NCBI GenBank assembly: GCA_002708825.1
Contig: PAPF01000039.1
Coordinates: forward strand, 62,001 to 126,000
Source of the DNA: Phyllobacteriaceae bacterium
GTDB lineage: Bacteria; Pseudomonadota; Alphaproteobacteria; Rhizobiales; Rhizobiaceae
Direction: 5' to 3'
Length of the DNA: 64,000 bases
Positions 9,438 through 19,800 of the stretch are shown here, piece after piece. The notes beneath the pieces are model-generated. The model searched no databases. It saw only the letters and a list, made by a program, of their open reading frames with translations, and was not told where the DNA came from. Made by a program: the position numbers and the translations under genes. The number at the start of each line of letters is the position of its first letter. Position 1 is the stretch's first letter.

Positions 9438-10192
9438 CGATGATGCTGGAAGCCAGGGGGATCCACAAATCCTATGGCCGCGTGAAAGTGCTTGAGAATG
9501 TCGATTTCGATCTCCTGGAAGGCGAGGCGCATGTGGTCATCGGTCCGAACGGCGCGGGCAAGACCACGCTGTTCCGCTGCCTCAGCGGCGAATCCCGCAT
9601 CAATGGCGGAACAATCACGCTGGGCGGCAACGACATCACCGCGCTCGACGGCTGGCAGCGGGTGAAGCTGGGCATCGGCCGTTCGTTCCAGGTCGCGCGC
9701 ATCTTTCAAGACATGTCCGCCTTCGAGAACCTCATCGTGGCCATCGAGACCCGCGAACGCGTCGACAAGGGACTGAAATCCACCTTTGGCCTGGTGGCGC
9801 CGCGCCGCGAGGTGCGCGACGAGGCTGAACGGCTGGTTGCGGAACTCGGGCTGGAGGGCCGTCTGGACGAACCCGCCAGCACGCTGTCCCATGGCGACAA
9901 GAAGCGGCTTGAACTGGCCATGAGCCTTGCGCTCAAGCCGAAACTGCTGATGCTGGACGAGCCGACCGCCGGCATGTCGCCCTCCGACCGCGCCGAGGCC
10001 GTCCGCCTGATTTCCGATGTGCGGGAGCGCTACGGCTTGACGCTGCTGCTGACCGAGCACGACATGGAGGTCGTCTTCGGCCTCGCCACGCGGCTGACCG
10101 TCCTGCATCACGGCGCCATCATCGCATCGGGCGAACCCCATGAGGTGCGCGCCCATCCCCGCGTCAGGGAGGTCTATCTTGGGCAACACTGA
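9434..10192 (+). CDS. livG: ABC transporter ATP-binding protein, LivG type
   Basis: Cytoplasmic ATPase of the importer, 252 residues. Walker A is GPNGAGKTT at 37-45, the signature reads LSHGDKKRLELAMSL (a variant of LSGGQ), Walker B is LLMLDEPTAGM, and the switch His occurs in LTEHDM. The extended region between Walker A and the signature is typical of LivG as opposed to LivF. It is translationally coupled to the permease upstream (ATGA). Confidence 0.93.
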   Translation: MTMMLEARGIHKSYGRVKVLENVDFDLLEGEAHVVIGPNGAGKTTLFRCLSGESRINGGTITLGGNDITALDGWQRVKLGIGRSFQVARIFQDMSAFENLIVAIETRERVDKGLKSTFGLVAPRREVRDEAERLVAELGLEGRLDEPASTLSHGDKKRLELAMSLALKPKLLMLDEPTAGMSPSDRAEAVRLISDVRERYGLTLLLTEHDMEVVFGLATRLTVLHHGAIIASGEPHEVRAHPRVREVYLGQH

Positions 10193-10898
10193 TCCCCTGC
10201 TTTCCGTCTCCGGGCTGAACGCCTATTACGGCGGCAGCCACATCATCCAGGACGCGGCCTTTTCCGTGGGTGCGGGCGAGAGCGTCGCGCTGCTCGGCCG
10301 CAACGGTGCCGGCAAGACAACACTGATGAAGAGCCTGCTGGATGCAGGCCCCCGCGGGGAAGGCGAAATCCGCTTCGATGGCGCCGACCTGGCCGGCATC
10401 CCGACCGATGCGCGCAGCCGGCTCGGCCTGATGCTGGTGCCCGAGGACCGGCGCATCTATCCCAACATCACCGTGGCCGAGAACATCATGCTTGGCCGCC
10501 ATGCCGCCCGCAACGGCAAGGCGCTTTCGCTCAGTGACATCTTCAGCCTGTTTCCGCTGATCGAACCGCTGAAAGACCGTGCCGGCTACCAGCTGAGCGG
10601 CGGCCAGCAGCAACTCGTGGCCGTGGCGCGCGGCCTTCTGGGCGCGCCGCGCCTGCTGCTGCTCGATGAACCGGTCGAGGGCCTGGCCCCGGTCGTGGTC
10701 CAGGAAATGGCCAGGCACATCGCCCAGATTCGGCAGACACAGGATCTTGCCCTGCTGATCGCCGAGCAGAACCTGTCCTTCGCCCGGGCTTCGACCGACC
10801 GGGTTGTGCTGATCGATACCGGGCGTATCGTCTTCGATGGAACGTGGGAGGATTTCGATGCCGATCCAGGGCTCAAGGACCGATACCTCGCCGTCTGA
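10179..10898 (+). CDS. livF: ABC transporter ATP-binding protein, LivF type
   Basis: The partner ATPase, 239 residues from the chosen start. Walker A is GRNGAGKTT at 40-48, the signature LSGGQQQLVA is canonical, and Walker B is LLLLDEPVEGL. The start is not ATG: TTG at 10179 follows AGGGAGG by six bases and gives the expected LivF length, whereas the ATG at 10140 lies well inside livG without a ribosome site. The gene overlaps livG by 14 bases and its 3' end overlaps the acyl-CoA ligase start by 41 bases, indicating strong translational coupling through the block. Confidence 0.9.
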   Translation: MGNTDPLLSVSGLNAYYGGSHIIQDAAFSVGAGESVALLGRNGAGKTTLMKSLLDAGPRGEGEIRFDGADLAGIPTDARSRLGLMLVPEDRRIYPNITVAENIMLGRHAARNGKALSLSDIFSLFPLIEPLKDRAGYQLSGGQQQLVAVARGLLGAPRLLLLDEPVEGLAPVVVQEMARHIAQIRQTQDLALLIAEQNLSFARASTDRVVLIDTGRIVFDGTWEDFDADPGLKDRYLAV

Positions 10899-12540
10899 CA
10901 TGGCGGCGGCGCAAAAGGCGCCCTGGCCGTTGCGTTTCGAGCCGGGCGAGCGCGAGGCGCGCCGCGCGGCAGGCGAATGGCTGGGCACCAACCTGGCCTA
11001 TGCGGCGCGTGACATGGCGGACAGGCACCCCGACACGGTCGCCATCGCCGGCGAAGACGGATCGCTCGACTACGCGACCATCTACAAGCGGGCCACCGAT
11101 CTGGCGCGCGGCCTGCGCGAATTGGGCATCGCGCGCGGCGACACGGTCAGCTTCCAGCTCCCCAACTGGACCGAGGCCGCGGTCCTGAACCTTGCCTGCG
11201 CCCTGGCCGGCTTCGTCATCAACCCCGTGATCCCCATTTACCGCCAGGCGGAACTGGCCTTCATCCTCAACGATTGCCGGGCGCGGATCGCCTTCATTCC
11301 CGACAGCATCCGCTCCACCGACTACCGCGCCATGTATGCCGGTTTGCGTGAGCGCCTGCCGCACCTGCAGCACGTTGCGACGGTGCGCGGCACGGGCGAC
11401 CTGACCTTCGAGGCGATCGAGGGGCGCGGGCGCGCGAGCACGGTTCCGCTCGAACCGGCCGACCCCGACAGCGCCAAGCTGATCATCTACACCTCCGGCA
11501 CCACAGGGCAGCCGAAGGGTGTCATCTACAGCCATAACCAGTCGCGCCGGCCGCTCTGGGCGAGTTTCGACGCCTGGGGCCTGAAACCGGGCGACCGGCT
11601 GCTCATGCCAAGCCCCGTCACCCATGTGACGGGCTATTCCTACGGGCTGGAAATGCCCTTCCATTTCGGCACGACGACCGTCTTCATGGAGCGCTGGGAC
11701 GCGGCGGAAGCGGTGCGTCTCGTCGACCGGCATGCCATCGGCTTCATGATCGGCGCGACGCCCTTCCTGTCGGAACTCGTCGCGGAAGCGGAGAAGGCCG
11801 GCACCCGGCTTGAATCCTTGCGCATCTTTGCCTGTGGCGGCGCGGCCGTGCCGCCCGCCCTGATCGACCGGGCCAACCGCCACTTCGCCAATTGCCGCTC
11901 CTTCCGCGTGTTCGGCAGTTCCGAATGCCCGATGGTCACGCAGGGATGCCTGGACGACCTGCACCTGGCCGCGCGCAGCGACGGGCGCGTGACGGACTGG
12001 GATGTCCGGGTCGTCGATGACGGGGGCAGCCCGGTTCCGGCGGGTCAGGAAGGCGAGATCATCGCGAAGGGGCCGTCGCTGTTCCGCGGCTATACGGACC
12101 GCGAGGCCACGGCGGAAGCCTTCGATGCGCAGGGCTATTTCCGGACCGGGGACCTCGGCACGGTGACGCAGGACGGCGTGCTCACGATCACCGGCCGCAA
12201 GAAGGACATCATCATCCGTGGCGGCGAGAATCTGAGCGCCAAGGAGATCGAGGACGCCTTGCACACCCATCCGGCGATCCGCGAGGCGGCGGTCGTTTCC
12301 ATGCCGCATCCGCGTCTGGGTGAGGGGGTCTGCGCCTATCTCATCCCGGCCACCGCGGATGACCGGCCCGATGCCGGGGCGTTGACCGCCTTCCTGCTGG
12401 AGGCGGGCCTGGCCCGCCAGAAATGCCCGGACCGGATCGAATATGTCGATGATGTGCCGCGAACGGCATCGGGCAAGGTCCAGAAGCACATCCTGCGTGC
12501 CATGATCCGTTCGACCATGGAATCGGAGGCGGGGACTTGA
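10858..12540 (+). CDS. Acyl-CoA synthetase / AMP-dependent ligase (first)
   Basis: ANL-superfamily ligase (560 residues) that activates a carboxylic acid with ATP and then CoA. The P-loop YTSGTTGQPKG is at 211-221, RTGDLG and GRKKDIIIRGGENLSAKEIE mark the hinge and C-terminal domain, and the catalytic lysine is in TASGKVQKHIL near the end. It probably makes the CoA thioester used by the dehydrogenases. ATG 10858 has GGGAGG seven bases upstream, at the cost of a 41-base overlap with livF; ATG at 10900 lacks a ribosome site. The sequence resembles medium-chain/cyclohexanecarboxylate-type ligases, but substrate is not assignable. Confidence 0.9.
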   Translation: MPIQGSRTDTSPSDMAAAQKAPWPLRFEPGEREARRAAGEWLGTNLAYAARDMADRHPDTVAIAGEDGSLDYATIYKRATDLARGLRELGIARGDTVSFQLPNWTEAAVLNLACALAGFVINPVIPIYRQAELAFILNDCRARIAFIPDSIRSTDYRAMYAGLRERLPHLQHVATVRGTGDLTFEAIEGRGRASTVPLEPADPDSAKLIIYTSGTTGQPKGVIYSHNQSRRPLWASFDAWGLKPGDRLLMPSPVTHVTGYSYGLEMPFHFGTTTVFMERWDAAEAVRLVDRHAIGFMIGATPFLSELVAEAEKAGTRLESLRIFACGGAAVPPALIDRANRHFANCRSFRVFGSSECPMVTQGCLDDLHLAARSDGRVTDWDVRVVDDGGSPVPAGQEGEIIAKGPSLFRGYTDREATAEAFDAQGYFRTGDLGTVTQDGVLTITGRKKDIIIRGGENLSAKEIEDALHTHPAIREAAVVSMPHPRLGEGVCAYLIPATADDRPDAGALTAFLLEAGLARQKCPDRIEYVDDVPRTASGKVQKHILRAMIRSTMESEAGT

Positions 12541-12618
12541 TCCGGCTGCCGCAATGTCGGATTGCAGCGCTGCGAGGCCCCGGCGCCAAATCCGGGCGAT
12601 AGCGGCAGGAGGAAGGCG

Positions 12619-13260
12619 ATGGCGAAGAGAGCGGAGAAGGCGCAGGCCAACCGGCAGGCAATCCTGGATGCGGCGGCCGTCGTCGTCGGCCGCCACGGCT
12701 ATGGCAAGGCTTCCATCGCACGCATCGCGGAGGAAGCCGGCGTCGCCCACGGCCTGATCTATCTCTACTTCAAGAACCAGCAGGATCTCTTCGACCAGCT
12801 TTTGCCCCATGTCGGCGAGGCCATGCTGCGTTACATCGCCCAGGCCACGCTGGAGGCACAGACGCTTGCCGACCGCGAACGGGAGGGCCTGGAAGCGAAC
12901 TTCGCCTATCTGCGCCAGCATCCGGCGCTGCACCGGATCCTGAACGAGGCGGCCTTCTTCGCGCCCGCGGCCCACCAGCAATACCTGCGGCGCATGGCAG
13001 GGGGCTATACGCGCTCGCTCCAGCGCGGATGGGCTGCCGGCGAGATCGACGGTTACGACGAAAGCGAACTGGAAGTGCTGGCCTACATGATCATCGGTGC
13101 GCGCGAATACCTCCTGGAGCGCTACGCGGTGAGCGGAAGCCGCATCGACGAACTTCCGGCCCATGTGAAGACAACCTACCTGCGCATGGTCGCGCGCAGC
13201 CTCGGCATCGACGAAACGAGGATGCTGTCCGGGTCCGTTGAGGCCAGGCAGGCCGGTTGA
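12619..13260 (+). CDS. TetR/AcrR family transcriptional regulator
   Basis: A 213-residue one-component repressor. The N-terminal helix-turn-helix occupies about residues 15-55, with the recognition region IARIAEEAGVAHGLIYLYFK at 33-52 typical of TetR. The rest is a ligand-binding helical domain of normal length. ATG 12619 is preceded by AGGAGG; an ATG 57 bases earlier was rejected because it has no such site. It lies between the two ligase genes, so it most likely represses this operon in response to a CoA ester or acid. The inverted repeat at 3033-3056 is the candidate operator. Confidence 0.9.
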   Translation: MAKRAEKAQANRQAILDAAAVVVGRHGYGKASIARIAEEAGVAHGLIYLYFKNQQDLFDQLLPHVGEAMLRYIAQATLEAQTLADREREGLEANFAYLRQHPALHRILNEAAFFAPAAHQQYLRRMAGGYTRSLQRGWAAGEIDGYDESELEVLAYMIIGAREYLLERYAVSGSRIDELPAHVKTTYLRMVARSLGIDETRMLSGSVEARQAG

Positions 13261-13273
13261 TGGAGAGAACGTG

Positions 13274-14854
13274 ATGCCGCAAGGGGCTTCGTCGGCACAG
13301 ACAGGCGGGTCCGGTCTATGGACGCAGGGCCTGTCCGTTCCTGCCCTCCTGCACCACCAGGCCGGCATCCATGGCGCAAGCCTGGCGCTCTCGGCCGAAT
13401 CCGGCGGTGGATCGCGGCAGCGTCTGGACTATGCGGCACTCTGCCGGCGGATGGACGCTGCGGCTGGTCTCCTCCGGCAGGCCGGACTTGGCAGGCAGGA
13501 GCGCCTCGCCATCTACCTGACAAATGACTGGGCGCTGGAATGTTATGTCGCGGCGCTGGGTGCACTGGCACTGGGTGCGGTCGTCGTGCCCCTGAACACC
13601 CGCAGTTCGCACGAGGAACTGCGCCATGCCGTCGCGCTGACCGGACCGCGCCTGATCGTCAGCGACGGTCCGGGGCGCAGCCGTCTGGCCGAAGCACTTG
13701 GATCATCCACGCCCGGCCTGCTCGATGCGAGGTTGTTCTCTGCCCCGCCCGCCGCGGAGGACGGTTTCGTGCCCGGGGCGATCCCGCCGGACCTGCTCGG
13801 CTGCCTGCTGTTCACCTCGGGAACGACGGCGCTGTCCAAGGCGGTGATGCACAGCCATTCAACCATGGTCGCCACCGGACTTTGCACCGGCACGGCGCTC
13901 GGCCTGCGCCACGGCGACATCTACCAGGGCGCTTTTCCGTTCTTCACCAGTTCGGCCATGAACCTGGCGGCCATGTCCTGCTGGGTGGCGGGGGCCGGCC
14001 TGGTGATCGAGGGCCAGATCGGCAACGAGGAGCGCCTGGACCTGATCCGCTCGGAAGGAACGACCTATTATCACGGGGTTCCCTCCATCCTGAACTTCAT
14101 GACCCAGGCCTGCGATCCTGCCCGCCACGATCTTTCCGGCCTGCGCCGCGTGGCCAATGGCGGGGCGGCCATGCCGCTGGAACTGGTGGCCACCATCGGC
14201 CGGCTCTGGCCGTGGGCCGACCAGGTGCAGATCTACGGCATGACCGAGAGCGGTCCGGCGGGCACGGTGCTTGAACCGGACGTGATGGCCGCCAAGGCGG
14301 GTTCGGTCGGCCGCGCCATGCCGCACATGCGCGTCGAGGTCGTCGATGACTCGGGCCGCGCCTTGCCGCCCGGCGAGGAAGGCGAGATCGCCCTGTCGGG
14401 GCCGGCCGTGGCACTGGGCTATTTCCGGAATGAAGAGGCGACCGCCAAGGCGTTTTCCGGGCAACGCATCCTCACCGGCGATGTGGGGCGACTGGACGAG
14501 GACGGCTATCTCTTCTTTGGCGACCGCAAGAAGGATGTCATCAATCGCGGTGGCTTGAAGATATCCTCCGTTGCCGTGGAAAGCGCGCTCTACCGGCATC
14601 CCGCCGTGCGCGAAGCCGCGGTGTTCGCCACGCCCCATCCGCAGCTTGGCGACGATGTGGCGGCCTGCATTGTCCTGAAACCCGGTCAATCCGTCACCGC
14701 CGACGCGCTCGCCGGGCATTGCCGTGAGCATCTGGCGGATTACGAAGTGCCCCGCCATTTCGCCTTCGTGGATGAATTGCCGAAGAATCCCATGGGCAAG
14801 ATCCTCAAGAAGGAGTTGCGCGACAACCCGCCGTCCATGCAGCGCGTATCCTGA
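13274..14854 (+). CDS. Acyl-CoA synthetase / AMP-dependent ligase (second, atypical P-loop)
   Basis: A 526-residue ANL-superfamily ligase, the last gene of the plus-strand block. The overall architecture is normal: adenylation core, then GDRKKDVINRGGLKISSVAVE at the hinge, and NPMGKILKKELRD with the catalytic lysine. The P-loop is unusual, TSGTTALSKA at 181-190 in place of TSGTTGxPKG, so the flexible Gly and the Pro-Lys-Gly end are changed while the Lys is kept. It may use a different acid from the first ligase. ATG 13274 lies 13 bases after the TetR stop; GGAGAG precedes it. Confidence 0.87.
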   Translation: MPQGASSAQTGGSGLWTQGLSVPALLHHQAGIHGASLALSAESGGGSRQRLDYAALCRRMDAAAGLLRQAGLGRQERLAIYLTNDWALECYVAALGALALGAVVVPLNTRSSHEELRHAVALTGPRLIVSDGPGRSRLAEALGSSTPGLLDARLFSAPPAAEDGFVPGAIPPDLLGCLLFTSGTTALSKAVMHSHSTMVATGLCTGTALGLRHGDIYQGAFPFFTSSAMNLAAMSCWVAGAGLVIEGQIGNEERLDLIRSEGTTYYHGVPSILNFMTQACDPARHDLSGLRRVANGGAAMPLELVATIGRLWPWADQVQIYGMTESGPAGTVLEPDVMAAKAGSVGRAMPHMRVEVVDDSGRALPPGEEGEIALSGPAVALGYFRNEEATAKAFSGQRILTGDVGRLDEDGYLFFGDRKKDVINRGGLKISSVAVESALYRHPAVREAAVFATPHPQLGDDVAACIVLKPGQSVTADALAGHCREHLADYEVPRHFAFVDELPKNPMGKILKKELRDNPPSMQRVS

Positions 14855-14896
14855 CAGGCTTGTCCTGGCGTCGCATCCTTGCGGCGGGCCGCACCT

Positions 14897-15508
14897 TTAA
14901 CTACCCGCGTCTTGTGTGACCGGGACCGGGATTTTCCGGCGGGCGAAAATGGCCCGGACCGCCGCCTCCACCGCCGGCCAGCTTTCAGCCGTGCAATGGA
15001 TCGCGCCGACCGGCCACCACCCCGACGGCGTGAACCGGATCACATGCCGGCCCCGATCGAAGACTGCGCCGCCGATGCGTTTCCAGGACATGAACTCCCG
15101 CCGGCTTGCCGACGATGTGAGCCCTGCGCCGGTCAGTGTCGCATTGCCGCTGGCCGAACCGGCGAGGATCGCCAGCGAACCGCCAAGCGCGGCGCGGCGG
15201 TCCACGACGATCGTGGTGATCCCGTCCTCGTCGACGATGAAACGGCAGCGCATCCTGTTGCCGAAGATGACCAGGGTGACGAACAGCATCAGCAGGGCGA
15301 CGATGCCGAAGCCCATCAGCATGGCCCCCAAGAAGGCCGGGATGCGTTCAGGATGCCCGTCACCGAGCAGCACGCCGGCCCCGATGAGTGCGATCAACCC
15401 GTAGGCCAGCACGAAAACGGCGGCGGCGGCGCGCAGCATCACCGGGTTTGTCAGCAACGGCACGTCCGCGATCCAGGTCACCGCTGCCGGATTGTCCGGC
15501 CCGCTCAC
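14897..15508 (-). CDS. Uncharacterised membrane protein (203 aa)
   Basis: I do not recognise this family. The protein has two hydrophobic segments in its N-terminal third (around AAAAVFVLAYGLIALIGAG and LMGFGIVALLMLFVTLVIFG), then a soluble part in which FIVDEDGITTI and SWKRIGGAVF look like a PH-like or bacterial membrane-anchored beta domain. GTG at 15508 is chosen because it overlaps the upstream stop (GTGA). It is the last of four genes transcribed leftward from about 20.66 kb, and it shares with the first (19941-20663) the plan of two to three N-terminal helices followed by a DG-containing domain. Confidence 0.75.
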   Translation of the reverse strand: MSGPDNPAAVTWIADVPLLTNPVMLRAAAAVFVLAYGLIALIGAGVLLGDGHPERIPAFLGAMLMGFGIVALLMLFVTLVIFGNRMRCRFIVDEDGITTIVVDRRAALGGSLAILAGSASGNATLTGAGLTSSASRREFMSWKRIGGAVFDRGRHVIRFTPSGWWPVGAIHCTAESWPAVEAAVRAIFARRKIPVPVTQDAGS

Positions 15509-16887
15509 CGTTCCGGCCGCACGACCGGTTTGATGGCCGGTTCTATCGTGCTCGGAACCTTGGGCGGATAGCGCTGGACATGCCACTCGTGCAGCGCGCG
15601 GCCGGCCGCGCAGCCGTCGTAGTTGACGCACTGCTTATCGGGGTCGGGTGCACGGCGCATGTTGCTGCGCACCTGGTTCTCCAGCGCGACGGCATAATTG
15701 GAGAGCGTTCCGCAATCCCGCGATTCAGGAAATCCGCCTTCCAGCGCCTTTGCATGCTGGGGTTTGTATTTCTCCACGGCCTTCTGCACCGCGATGAACG
15801 GCACGACGCTCTGCCGGTCCGCCATCTCCAGCGCCATCATGCCGAACAGGTGATACCATGCGCCTTGCTGGTCCTGGCTGGCAGTCTTCTTTGCCGAAAC
15901 GAACTCGTCGACGCCTTTCTGTTCGTTGTGCACCCTGATCGTGCTCTGGTCGGAATAAGCGTCCTCGTTGCGGATCGGTGCAAGGTGGTCGGCGATCAGT
16001 TTCGCGTTCGTCTTGCCCGGGTCGCGGTAAAGCCCGGCATGGGCGGTGACCAGCGCCTTGTCGATGTTGCCGTCGGAAACCTTGAGCGCGCAGTAGAAGA
16101 ATTCCGCCGGCGTGATCCGCGCCTTCTTGGTCGCGGCCAGGTCGCGGGCGCAGTCGTGCAGCGCGGCCTCGTTACCCGTGGGAAGCGCGCCGCTGTCGAA
16201 CGACTGGGCAATGAACGGGGCGTCGATGGGGCTGGAGCCGAGCGTGGTTTCCTTCCCGGTTTCCAGTTCCCATTGCACCGCCATGGCCTTGAAATCGGAA
16301 ATCAGGCTGGCGCGGTCATGCGTCAGCGAAGGCTTGCCTGTGTAGAAATTGTACAGCGTTTCGCCATCATAGAAGAAGTCGGCTTCCGGGCACGGGCGGT
16401 AGGCGGTGCGATAGCGCAATTGCCGCTCGATGAGTGCCGGCAGGCTGATCTTTTCGCCTTCCTCGCCTTCCTTGCGCGAGGGCAGGGTGACCAGAGCCGA
16501 AGCCGCGCATCTTTCCCAGGCCTTGGGGTCGGTTGGCAGGTCATGCGAAACGCAGCCCCAGTTTCCGCCCTTGCACGGCAAGGTATTCTGGCAATCGCCC
16601 GATGGTTCCGGCTGGTAACGGATCCCGGACCCGGCAATGCTGTAGGTGCCGCACAGGCAGCCGAGGAAACGGTCCGGCCGGTCTATCTCAAGCTCCTTCA
16701 GCGTCATGAGAAGTTTCTCGTGGTTGAGCCGCTTCATCCGGCCCAGCACATGGGCCTGCCGCCGGGCGATTTCTTCCTCGCCGATTTGCTGCGCCTGCCT
16801 TTCTCCCGGCGTCTGCGCCTGGGCCGGCGGCGCGGCCATGATGAAGGCCAGCAGGAGACCGGGAACGAAACCTTTGCGGATCGTCAT
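15505..16887 (-). CDS. Uncharacterised exported protein (460 aa)
   Basis: No family was recognised. A signal peptide is clear: a basic start MTIRK, a hydrophobic stretch, and cleavage after PAQAQ near residue 25. The mature protein has about a dozen cysteines, several close together (LGCLCGTYS, NTLPCKGGNWGC), suggesting disulfides in the periplasm. It overlaps the next gene downstream by GTGA and lies six bases after the large repeat protein, so the four genes are probably co-expressed and work together at the cell envelope. Confidence 0.78.
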   Translation of the reverse strand: MTIRKGFVPGLLLAFIMAAPPAQAQTPGERQAQQIGEEEIARRQAHVLGRMKRLNHEKLLMTLKELEIDRPDRFLGCLCGTYSIAGSGIRYQPEPSGDCQNTLPCKGGNWGCVSHDLPTDPKAWERCAASALVTLPSRKEGEEGEKISLPALIERQLRYRTAYRPCPEADFFYDGETLYNFYTGKPSLTHDRASLISDFKAMAVQWELETGKETTLGSSPIDAPFIAQSFDSGALPTGNEAALHDCARDLAATKKARITPAEFFYCALKVSDGNIDKALVTAHAGLYRDPGKTNAKLIADHLAPIRNEDAYSDQSTIRVHNEQKGVDEFVSAKKTASQDQQGAWYHLFGMMALEMADRQSVVPFIAVQKAVEKYKPQHAKALEGGFPESRDCGTLSNYAVALENQVRSNMRRAPDPDKQCVNYDGCAAGRALHEWHVQRYPPKVPSTIEPAIKPVVRPER

Positions 16888-16893
16888 GGCGTT

Positions 16894-19800
16894 TCACTCC
16901 GTTTCCAGATCATCGAACAGCGTTTCGAGGAATTGGCCTGGCTCGAACGTTTCGTCGTCGAGCAGCGACCAGCGGTCGGCGGCACTCATGCCGTCGGGCG
17001 TCACCATGCCGGTCGTGATCGATCGCAGCGTGAGCGACGCCGCTTTCTGCTCGGCCGGCGGATGTGCCTGGACCACGCCATGGAGGTGATAGTAGGGACC
17101 GACGCCCATGGTGCCGTAGAGGCGTGGTCCGCCGGGGATTTCCATTGCCGTCCACCCGTCGCCGACATCGATCCGCAGGCGCCCGTCCCAGTTTTCAGCC
17201 ACCCAGCCGGCATCCACCTCGCGGGACCACTCCTGGTAGGGCGAATGACGCAAGCCCATCACCCAGACCTGCCGTTCCGGGATGTAGGTGAACGTGTACC
17301 AGCCGCGATGATTCTGCCACATGTCGGCGATCTTGCGGGTCGACAGCGCGAAGTTGAGGTTCTGCGGCCTGGCCGGATCCATTTGCAGTTCGATGCGCGC
17401 CGGCGTCTGCCGGATCCGGGGATCGAGCTTCAGCAGCGGTTCCGCCGAAAGCAGCCCGGTCTTTCCCCAGGAATGGCCCTCCGGCACCTCGACCACGAGC
17501 GCGCCGTCCTCGAAGCGGGCGAAGGCCTCGAAATCGCCGCCCGCGACTCCTATGGGTTCCCAGGCAGGCGAGGGCGAACCGTCAAAGGCCACCGTCTCCG
17601 GCAGGGGATCGACACCGGGGGCAGGTTCGGGCGTTGGGGCCGCTGCACCGGGCTTCCGCGTCAGGACGATGCGGTCGAGCGCCAGGCGCGCCGGCGCATC
17701 CTTCTCCGGAACGATCGTGTAGGCATAGACGCGCAGGCCCGCGCCGTCGCGCGCGGCATCATAGGGCCGCGTGACCGGCGCCATGCCCTCCGCCGAGACG
17801 GTCACTTCGCCCGCGCGGATGGAAAACCGCACCTGCGATGGCGGTGTCGCGGACACCTCCTGCCGGTCGAAATCATTGCCGCCATGCGGATAGAAATGCA
17901 CGTCCGCGAGCGCGCCTGTGCTGTCCTTCGGCTTGTGCCAGGCAAAGGTGACATTCGGCTTTCCAGGTCCGTTCCCGCCCACGCCGCCATAGCCGGGATG
18001 GGCCAATGCCAGGGCAAAGCCGTCCGTCCGCGCGGGGTCCAACTCGAAGGTGACGGTGACTTCGCCATCCCCGCGAAGACCGTCCAGCCAGACCAGCGCC
18101 GCCGGGCTGAGAATGCCCGCATTGCCCCAGGCGGAGCCTTGCGCGACGTCGACCAGCAGCATGTCGCCGTCCAGCCTGGCGTCACGGTTGAAATCGCCGC
18201 CGGCCGCACCGTGTCCGACCCAGTCGGTTCCCAGGCGTCCGTCAAACAGCACCACTTCGGCACGGTCGTCCGGCCAGGCGGTCAGGGCGGGCTTCGCTGC
18301 CGGGGTCTCGCCGGTTTCTATACGCCTGAGCGCAAGGCGCGCCGGCTGCTCTTTCGCCATCGCATGGGCGATGGCATGAACGTGGTATCCCTCCGGTGCC
18401 GGTCCGCCGGGAAGGGTCGCTTCGAGCATCGTGCCATCCGGCAGGATCGCCGCCACCCCCCCGGTCGGGTCGAGCCGCAACGTGATGCTGTCGGGTGCGC
18501 GGGGGCCGGTGGCAACACGCCGCACGACGCTACGGCGCAGGAACAGCGTTGCATGGGCCGGCTCGTCCCCGCCCTCCGAACCCCAGGCAAACCGGATATC
18601 GTGGGCCGGCCATTCATCGCTGCCGTCGGCTGCGGCAAGTGCCAGGACGAAGGCGCTCGTATTTGCGGCGTCGAAGTCGAAGCGGACCGTGCGCGCGCCT
18701 GTTCCGTCACCCACGCGCACCAGCGGCGCGGCGGAACGGATGCCGGTCTTGGCCCAGCCATTGCCCGCCGGAACGTCGACGATCAGCATGCCGCCGGAGC
18801 TCCTGGCGAAGGCATCGTAATTGCCGCCGGCCTCGGACACCGGCAGCCAGCGTTCGTCGGGCAGGCCGTCGAAAAGCACAGGATCGCCGGGGCGTGCCGT
18901 GGTCGCGGGGATTTCGCCGGGGACGGCCGTTTCCGGTGTTCCGCTGGCGATTGCCTCGCCGCCTGAAGGCAGGCGGGTTTCGGTCCTGCGATACTCGATC
19001 CGCACGAAACCCTTGTTGCCGCTGGCGCTGTTCGTTGCCCAGGTTCCCGGATCGGAATCGACCAGTTCATAGCGGCCCGCCGGCAGGATGATGCCCGGCT
19101 CCACGATCCAGTAGGCGTCCGGCACCCCGCCCTGGCCCGGCCTGCCGCTGGCCTGCCACGGGCCGTAGGTCGCATCGGCGCTCCGCAGGGCGATCGTGCC
19201 GGGGGAGCGCCCGCGGCCATGGTTCCAGTGATAGGTCTGGATGGACTGGATGAAGACCGGTTCCGGCATGGTGAACACCACCGGCTTTTCCGGTCCGTTG
19301 GCGACCGCGTAGATGTTGCCGATCTCGGCGATCAGCATGTCGCCCACGGGCACGGTTTCCGGTTGGGTCTCCGGCGCGGTGGCGATCGCTCCCGGGCTGG
19401 TGTCCTGTGCCTGGTCAACCGGTTCCCCGCCGAAGGTGCGGCTGGCGCCGCCCTTGATCCGCCCGTAACGGATGCCGGCCAGGAAACGGTCCAGCAGGTT
19501 TGCGGCGGCGGTGAAATCCTTGTCCTGGAATTCCAGGTTCATGATGAACTGGTGGCCGTCCCGCCTTGGATCGAGGAAGGCCAGCCCGTAGACGCCCAGC
19601 TGCGGGAACTCGGATGTGATGACCATCGCCCGGCGCCCGGCGACCATGATCTCCTCATGTGCGACAATGTCGTCGTAGCCGAGCAAGGGCTCGTCCGGGA
19701 ACCACCAGAAGGCCAGGAGCGTGTAGTTGCCGTCCGGGCTCCTCAGGTGGATCTGCTCGCCTTCCTCCTGATACGTGACCTCCCATTGCGCGGGCGCTTC

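Noticed and set aside
10873-13368. 831-codon minus-strand frame opposite the first ligase and TetR genes
   Set aside because: Mirror frame without motifs; opposite strand well supported.
15388-18966. 1192-codon plus-strand frame opposite the envelope operon
   Set aside because: Arg/Gly/His-rich mirror translation. The minus-strand proteins have signal peptides, coupled starts and internal repeats, so they are the genes.
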